Shown: piece by piece, positions 59,501 to 64,000 of the stretch
How positions within the stretch are numbered: the first letter of the stretch is position 1
Layout of the letters: every line of letters begins with the position of its first letter
From: Ciona intestinalis
Lineage: Eukaryota; Chordata; Ascidiacea; Phlebobranchia; Cionidae
Assembly (NCBI RefSeq): GCF_000224145.3
Contig: NC_020172.2
Span: forward strand, 678,023 to 742,022
Direction of reading: 5' to 3'
Length of the DNA: 64,000 nucleotides
Position numbers and translations under genes: made by a program
The notes under the pieces: generated by a model
Databases searched by the model: none
What the model was told of the DNA's origin: nothing
What the model saw: the letters and a program-made list of their open reading frames with translations, nothing else

Positions 59501-62500
59501 AAACAAGTAAGGCAAGTTTGCAATTGTAGATTGTTTTATTCTATATGGTTGAGGTCTTACAGCAATGCATGCCATGGGACATATGGCTATGATTTAGATC
59601 AAAGTTTGGCCATTATCCCAAGTAACACCAAGTTTGTATTTGTACACATTATGCAGCTTGTGTATTGCCGAGTTTACAACAGTGTGATTTCATAAATTAA
59701 AGTTACCTGGAAGATTGGGTATTTAGTAATATATTGAACCTATTGGTTGGGCAATAACAATATTAGAGCATTGCCAAAACACAAATACCGATGAATGTAA
59801 TAACAATTACTTCACTATATCCCATACCACTATATCCCATTGTTGATCACTATATCCCATTGTTGATTTATAAATTGTGATATATAACAAAGTTAGTACA
59901 TTTCTGCTACAAATAGCATTATTGTTGATAAAACAAACATGTCGTAACTCTTAAGTGTTTCTACTAACTTTACACTTAGAGTAGGAAATAGAGTTTAAAA
60001 AAAACACTTAAATACTTAAGTACCTCAACAGGGAGCCTGAAAGTAACAGACTGCTGAAATGGCCAAGAACCCGAACTCAAAACTTGTATTGAGAAATCCA
60101 CTGCAAAAATATACAACGGAAAATATAAAAGGTATTCTGCTTCTGCTGCAACTAACAGGTGTGATATTATACTTGTAATGGCTCTTTTGGTTAAAACTTA
60201 TATTTTATAAAACTTTTTGTCTGCTATTGGGTAATGCATCACAGGGTATAAAAGTTATGCATGTAGGCGATGCAGCAAAGTAGTTGGACATAAAATGGTT
60301 AATTACTTCTTACTTGGTGAAAAAGAATATTAACCTTTTTGTAGGGAATAAAAATCTAAATCAAACTTTGTATTCCATAGTTTGAACTTCAATGTTTAAA
60401 TTTTAATTTTTACATTATACAAAGTTTTTTCCATTTCACAAAAAATGTTTAAAGGGGGATAACAGTCAAACATGAAAATTTGGGTATTGATAGAAATGCT
60501 CAAATGTAACCTGAAGGTAGCACACAGCTTCTTGTTAAAAAACACTGAAATAAAACAAATTTGGCTGTTTTGTACCTTTAGATCACATTTGTGCATATCC
60601 ATCAATACACAAATTTTGATTTTTTGGTATGCCATTTTAAATCTGGGACCAAAATGGTACAGGTACCAAAAGAATGTATGCAATAAAACAAACGCTTTGT
60701 GTAATTTGAAAAAAGTTAACAAATTTCTTTTCTGAACTTACAATCCAGTGGTGTAGAGGCAGCTATGTGAGTTCGGAAACGCTCGTTTAAATTCTTGCTT
60801 ACATCAACGTCTTGAAACATTCGTTGCAACTTGGACGTGTATTCAAAACCACACGTTTGCTGCAAACATAGCAGAAGTTATAGATTTAGTGTCAATAAAT
60901 TTAAAACAGCTGAGACAACATTAGTACATAGGGATGAGATAATTTTTGGTTTTACTCTGTTTTATCGTTCCATTTGGTAGAAAACACAGAACATTTACCG
61001 AAGACAAATAACTGTATTCTCATGATTCTAAAGGAGCAATGCAGCTGTTAAAACACGATTCGGAAATATCGGATATTGTGTGCTAACAGTATCCATCATA
61101 CCAAAAAGTCCAGAACCAATTATATTCACTTTAACATAAAAATTAGAATACAGTAAGGCCACTGAGCAGATTCAATGCATTTAAATGCACAAATATTTTG
61201 GTACTGTAAACTGAAAAAAAAATCTTTATTTTGGTTTGTTGAATAAAATCAAAACTATGTTTTACTTTTAATCTCGATATCATCTGAGCTTCTGCGTCAT
61301 CACTTGCAGAAGTATGTTGCACGAGACGTCGGGCTAACATCTTTGAATAAAAAGTCTGAAACACATCTTTGTCTTCGATATATCGGAACACTGTCAACTG
61401 AAAGATAAAAGTCAATGTGGTCAGGTAGTGTGGGAATGACAAAATACCCAATTTTACGAGGTTGTTAGTCTAAAAATGCCTAGCTGTTGGTAAAATGTGG
61501 CAAATAGGGAATAAATCCTTAGAATCCCTGAAGTACTCATCATAGGATGTCACCATATAGAATAAAAAAATGAAAAATAAAACAAAAAAATGTTAAAGTC
61601 ATCTAAAAATGATAAACAAGTTGAAAACTATTTTTGCATTCTTTCGATTAAAATATGACAGGCGACAAAAGTATAGATTAACGCCTCACTGAATTGGATT
61701 TTGCAAGCAAAGCATAGCAGCCAGACCAAAACTTTCTTTAGGAAGTTTGCGCAGTATGAAATTATCTTCAAATTCATACTTTTATTTTTTTGATGACGTC
61801 ATCATAAAATTGATGACGTCATAACAAATCTTGAAATATTGAATATTTGGGGCCATACAATAAGAAATAACCGCACTACGGACTATTAAGTAACTTGTGG
61901 TAAGACCTAGCCAACGGGCGAAAAATTTAAAGGGTTAAGACATATATAACAGTTAAATATAAATAAAGTAAGGCGGGGAGCTCACCACTTCCTTTAACGT
62001 TGCCTCCAATTCAGCGTCTTCTGAAACCTTTGCACTTTTTAGAAGTGTGTCGCAATATCTAAAAAAAAATGAAAATGAGGTAATCAAGATTCTGCATATA
62101 AATTCCTACTAAACGATACAATATAAAGGTGTTCCAGTTCTCCTGACAAAATTAACTTAATTACAGATGTTTTAAATTATTTTCTGATATAGGTTATAAG
62201 CATTAATATTGTATGGGTTTTGAACTAAAATAAAAGGATCTAAAACAAGAAATGGAATATTGCAGTCAATACTCAATACTAATGGAATTGTAAAGGATTT
62301 TTCTATCATTGTCTTTAAACAGTCTAAATTTTGCAACACAAATCAAAGCTACCACTTAAACTGAAAGTTTTCCAAAAAAAAGGACTGACTACATCAAAAT
62401 TACAAATATAAGACAAAAAACAGCAGAATTTAAAAATTACCGTGCTACCACTTAAACTGAAAATTCTGCCAAATAAGTATGAACTACAACAAAATTATAA

Positions 62501-63947
62501 TAAAAATTATAGGAAAATAAACAGTAGAATTTAAATTCACCGTGCTAATAACTCTGGAGACTTAGATGAAGACTTGGCTGATGTAGTGACAGCATTCTTG
62601 TTAATAAATCGACCGCATGCTATGTCAAGAGCGGCCACGAAGCCAGAGTCGTTGTCGAACGACGTCTGCACAAGCGCGTTGTATTTTTTGTGCACGTCAA
62701 GTATTGTTTGCACATAAAGCTTCGGGTCCTGGGAAGTGATTGAACAATGGTTAATGCAATGTTTATGGTTTTAAATTTAAATTAAATGCTCAAATTCATA
62801 CCTAATTTTAAGCCTAAACAGAAGGAAATGTATTAAAAATGAAATATATGATTTTTTTAAAGAACAGTAGTTTAAACTAAATTTTAAATACCTAGAAATT
62901 CGTTTGTATTTCTAAACAAAATTTGTCGAAAACATAAAAATTTAGATAAAACTCTTTGACTTTCCTATACGGTCGAAGGATTTCTCTTTAAAATGGCAAA
63001 TTTACTGCTTTGTAGATAAATTTCTCAATATTCTACATTAAAAACAACAACAAAGACACATTACAAATCCCATACCTGTTTTAACTAAACAAGTAAAAAA
63101 ACATAAAATACAAAAAATGTTCACTTCATGTTTTATACTTACATTAACAGCTGTATCTGCACATTGTTTGATTGCAACGTCAGCCTGATTATGAATATGA
63201 GCTTCAAGTAAGGTTTTTAATTCCCCAAGACCGTCTTTAATCTTAGAAACCAGTTTGAACATTCGGCCAAGATCTGTACGTGTAGGATTAAAATGTATAG
63301 GGGTAATTTTTTGCTGATTATAGTATTCAAGGATGGGTAACGGCCGATTCGCCCCTAAATCTCAGGTTCGCTGATCATATTTGCCCCTCTTCAAATATCA
63401 ACAAAGCTAGATGCACGATTAAGTGGGCAGTCTTAATTTTTTTAAATACTTGTACACAGTTAGTCAGTAACACAGGCATAAAAAAAAGAAAAAGATGGGT
63501 TTATTGGAGCCAGAAGACATAAAAATTGTGCTGCACCACCGCAGGTAGGGAAACCAAGAGTATTCCAACATGGGTAACGGGTAATACACAGCTAAATCTC
63601 AGTTCCCCCACCATTTTTTGCCCTTACTCCAAAATTCAAATACGCAAGATGCTGATACAAATATTGGAAATATTAAAACGAGTTCTCTTCTATATCTTAA
63701 ACTGGTGAAAATTTGTGATGTTATTTTATATTTCCATCTATTCAGAGCTTTCCCTTTTATTTACCCCAAAAAATTCCCATTTACCTTCATTTTTATCGTC
63801 GTTTAACAAACTTTGAAACTCGGCATGAAACTGCTCAAGATGTTGCTCGATGAGGACTTGCTCGCATTTCCTCGCGAGCTGATCATGAGTTGATTCGTGG
63901 AGGTAGAGTTGGACCCTTCTCTCCTCTTCCTGGAGCCTCGCCTCAGC
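56578..63947 (-). CDS. CUL1: Cullin-1, C-terminal 509 residues (5' exons outside the window)
   Basis: 12 exons seen: 63785-63947, 63143-63273, 62541-62728, 61986-62058, 61266-61397, 60742-60859, 60024-60100, 59271-59402, 58469-58576, 57962-58068, 57418-57523, 56578-56772. CUL1 is the scaffold of SCF ubiquitin ligases; this part binds the RING protein RBX1 and is neddylated. Signatures: [20 protein letters not shown] and [15 protein letters not shown] (cullin homology), [21 protein letters not shown], and the neddylation domain [11 protein letters not shown] (the fourth-last residue, the Lys of IMK, is the expected NEDD8 site) ending [12 protein letters not shown] and YQYLA at the stop. Identity to vertebrate CUL1, not CUL2-5, is clear from these runs. 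Exon 12 has SINE sequence forming most of its acceptor. Confidence 0.96.
56776..57040 (-). mobile_element. SINE, sense to CUL1, tail forming the approach to the last exon
   Basis: Its ATGAATGAATG tail starts 4 bp from the first base of the last CUL1 exon. The body (GACAACAACAGTGGTTATAAC, TGGCTGACAATCTGG) is diverged and the head is weak. Confidence 0.82.
57088..57157 (+). repeat. Core of an unclassified interspersed repeat
   Basis: GGTTAGGTCCCGCAGCGTGG, GGATTTAGGCCACAATTGAC and CCGTTACCC. Directly follows the preceding SINE. Confidence 0.6.
57574..57885 (-). mobile_element. SINE, near full length, tail ~50 bp upstream of CUL1 exon 57418-57523
   Basis: ATGAATGAATGTAACTTACT to a variant head (GCTAACCAATTGTGCTACCG). 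Sense to CUL1. Confidence 0.9.
58635..58922 (-). mobile_element. Old, degenerate SINE, tail ~60 bp from CUL1 exon 58469-58576
   Basis: GAACGAATGTAACTCATCTA at the tail end and TTACCACTGAGCCACAGTG at the head end; the body is eroded. Confidence 0.65.
58930..59195 (-). mobile_element. Second degenerate SINE, head-to-tail with the previous one
   Basis: AAAACACCGGTGTTTTGTTT, TTCGTGCCCGTATTTGAG and GTCTTGCTCAAAAACACATA match the family body. Confidence 0.7.
59544..59619 (+). repeat. Core of an unclassified interspersed repeat
   Basis: GGTTGAGGTCTTACAGCAAT, CATGCCATGGGAC and GTTTGGCCATTATCCC, in a CUL1 intron. Confidence 0.55.
60475..60617. repeat. Foldback repeat, 45-bp arms, in a CUL1 intron
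   Basis: Arms 60475-60519 and 60573-60617 are reverse complements at 38 of 45 positions (core ATCAATAC, ACATTTG). Similar peptides on both strands are a by-product of this symmetry. Confidence 0.85.
60928..61096 (+). mobile_element. Degenerate MITE in a CUL1 intron
   Basis: CGTTCCATTTGGTAGAAAAC, CTGTATTCTCATGATTCT and GATATTGTGTGCTAACAG match the family interior; the ends are eroded. Confidence 0.65.
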
Positions 63948-64000
63948 CTGCACGAACAGTGTTTTATGTTTTGATGACTAATTCAGTGGTAGGAACCTTT

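Noticed and set aside
60396..60735. Overlapping ORFs on both strands with similar peptides
   Set aside because: Explained by the inverted repeat at 60475-60617, not by coding.

Overview
The window is nuclear DNA from a solitary ascidian, most likely Ciona (intestinalis/robusta type). The reasons are AT-rich sequence, small introns with GT-AG borders, a tRNA-derived SINE with an ATTC-rich tail, a ~200-bp TA-flanked MITE family resembling those reported from Ciona, and chordate gene families (GAS1, CHPF, ZDHHC6, TTC19). The species is inferred and was not tested by a search. All genes except GAS1 are split, so I reconstructed exons by hand and required each exon junction to keep the reading frame.

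Layout. (1) 1-9066, minus: a secreted or surface mosaic protein with trefoil, linker, Ca-binding EGF and at least 11 sushi/CCP domains, running off the left edge. (2) 9721-21148: a direct tandem duplication (junction near 15868), each unit holding a six-exon plus-strand gene for a small ABM-fold (antibiotic-biosynthesis-monooxygenase-like) protein. The left copy has lost its original start codon. MITEs are dense from 6.3 to 17.2 kb. (3) 21687-31508, minus: CHPF-type chondroitin polymerising factor, 18 exons. (4) 31639-31896, plus: an unrecognised short ORF, head-to-head with CHPF. (5) 32507-33966, minus: ZDHHC6 palmitoyltransferase, head-to-head with (6) 34126-43666, plus: DDX11/CHL1 Fe-S helicase, 20 exons. 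(7) 43739-47869, minus: TTC19, tail-to-tail with DDX11 only 72 bp away. (8) 49730-51148, plus: single-exon GAS1, inside a repeat-poor, CpG-rich island of ~7.5 kb. (9) 56578-63947, minus: the C-terminal two thirds of CUL1, running off the right edge.

The genes do not form a pathway. Most are housekeeping or secretory-pathway functions (Golgi glycosylation, S-palmitoylation, chromatid cohesion and DNA repair, complex III maintenance, SCF ubiquitin ligase). The exceptions are GAS1 (hedgehog/GDNF-type signalling) and the sushi protein.

The most unusual signals are: SINE tails that repeatedly point at and nearly touch exon borders, in at least two cases supplying splice-acceptor sequence; the ABM duplication with start-codon loss in one copy; alternating sushi exon subtypes behind a trefoil head; a loss of the DD pair in the CHPF glycosyltransferase-like domain; and several dated or well-bounded transposon insertions (an empty site, a MITE inside a SINE, a hAT-type element with an 8-bp target duplication).
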